DNA of 32,065 bases from Desulfobulbus rhabdoformis (GTDB taxonomy: Bacteria > Desulfobacterota > Desulfobulbia > Desulfobulbales > Desulfobulbaceae): assembly GCF_016919065.1 (NCBI RefSeq), contig NZ_JAFFQA010000051.1:1-32065 (forward strand). Direction: 5' to 3'. Position numbers and translations under genes: made by a program. How positions within the stretch are numbered: position 1 is the stretch's first letter; each line of letters starts with the position of its first letter. The notes below the pieces were generated by a model. It did not search any database, was not told the DNA's origin, and saw only the letters and a list, made by a program, of their open reading frames with translations. Below, piece after piece: positions 31,944-32,065 of this stretch.

Positions 31944-32065
31944 CGGATAGGACGGAAGCCTTGCGGCTCCCGCCCCTCCTCAGAACCGTACGAGCGAGTT
32001 TCCCCGCATACGGCTCAAGCACTCTGTAAGACTCTTTTGAGGAGTCCGGAGATTATTGGCTATTT
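31944..32065 (-). ncRNA. 3' end of a group II intron (domains V and VI), cut by the window edge
   Basis: On the minus strand positions 32016-31983 form a 34-nt hairpin that begins GAGCCGTATG and ends CGTACGGTTC, with a GAAA loop. This is the hallmark catalytic domain V with its AGC triad. Positions 31976-31949 form the next stem, GGGGCGGGAGCC-GCAA-GGCTTCCGTCCT, as expected for domain VI. The intron should end near 31944 (CTATCCGAT context). The intron-encoded reverse transcriptase would lie beyond base 32065 on the minus strand. No bulged branch-point A is obvious in domain VI. Confidence 0.85.

Noticed and set aside
31702..32022. 106-codon minus-strand frame at the window end
   Set aside because: It reads straight through group II intron domains V and VI and is an accident of that RNA.

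Overview
The window looks like a chromosomal stretch of an anaerobic or facultative Gram-negative bacterium, most likely a member of the Desulfobacterota (Desulfobulbales-like). This rests on protein style: a very large cyclic beta-glucan synthase, NtrC-type sigma-54 regulation, CheB-CheR and GGDEF-EAL signalling proteins, SPFH/FtsH genes, and a DUF4070 radical-SAM remnant. It is an inference from recognition, not a database match. No rRNA, tRNA or CRISPR array was seen.

Layout. (1) 183-11755, minus strand: a glucan block of cyclic beta-1,2-glucan synthase (ndvB/cgs type), a tiny predicted lipoprotein and an alpha-glucan phosphorylase, closely packed and probably one operon. (2) 11870-15553, minus strand: a membrane quality-control operon in decay. 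It once encoded two SPFH (band-7) proteins, an FtsH-type protease and a small coiled-coil protein. SPFH1 has a C-terminal frameshift. SPFH2 is interrupted by a 142-bp MITE-like element and an in-frame TAG. FtsH has lost its membrane anchor, its AAA core and most of its protease domain. Only the coiled-coil gene looks intact, and a shred of a response-regulator receiver domain lies beyond it. (3) 15808-19241, minus strand: an intact two-component pair, a PAS histidine kinase and an NtrC-family regulator, immediately upstream of the decayed operon. (4) 19626-21313, plus strand: a radical-SAM C-terminal remnant, a cold-shock protein and a small periplasmic protein. (5) 21642-28127, plus strand: a signalling block of REC-PAS-GGDEF-EAL, an AAA ATPase and a CheB-CheR-PAS hybrid. 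(6) 28135-32065: a mobile, accessory region with a transposase remnant, a katG remnant, a serine recombinase with an inverted-repeat site, a Fic protein, a small HTH/AT-hook protein, and the 3' end of a group II intron that runs off the window.

The most interesting signal is regulatory. A perfect palindrome GTTGC-NN-GCAAC occurs three times (12621, 15792, 20604). Two copies sit almost the same distance (about 117 bp) from the -12 element of a predicted sigma-54 promoter, one before the SPFH/FtsH operon and one before the small periplasmic protein gene. The neighbouring NtrC-type regulator is the natural candidate to bind them. I propose a sigma-54 two-component envelope regulon whose main local operon has become a pseudogene cluster.
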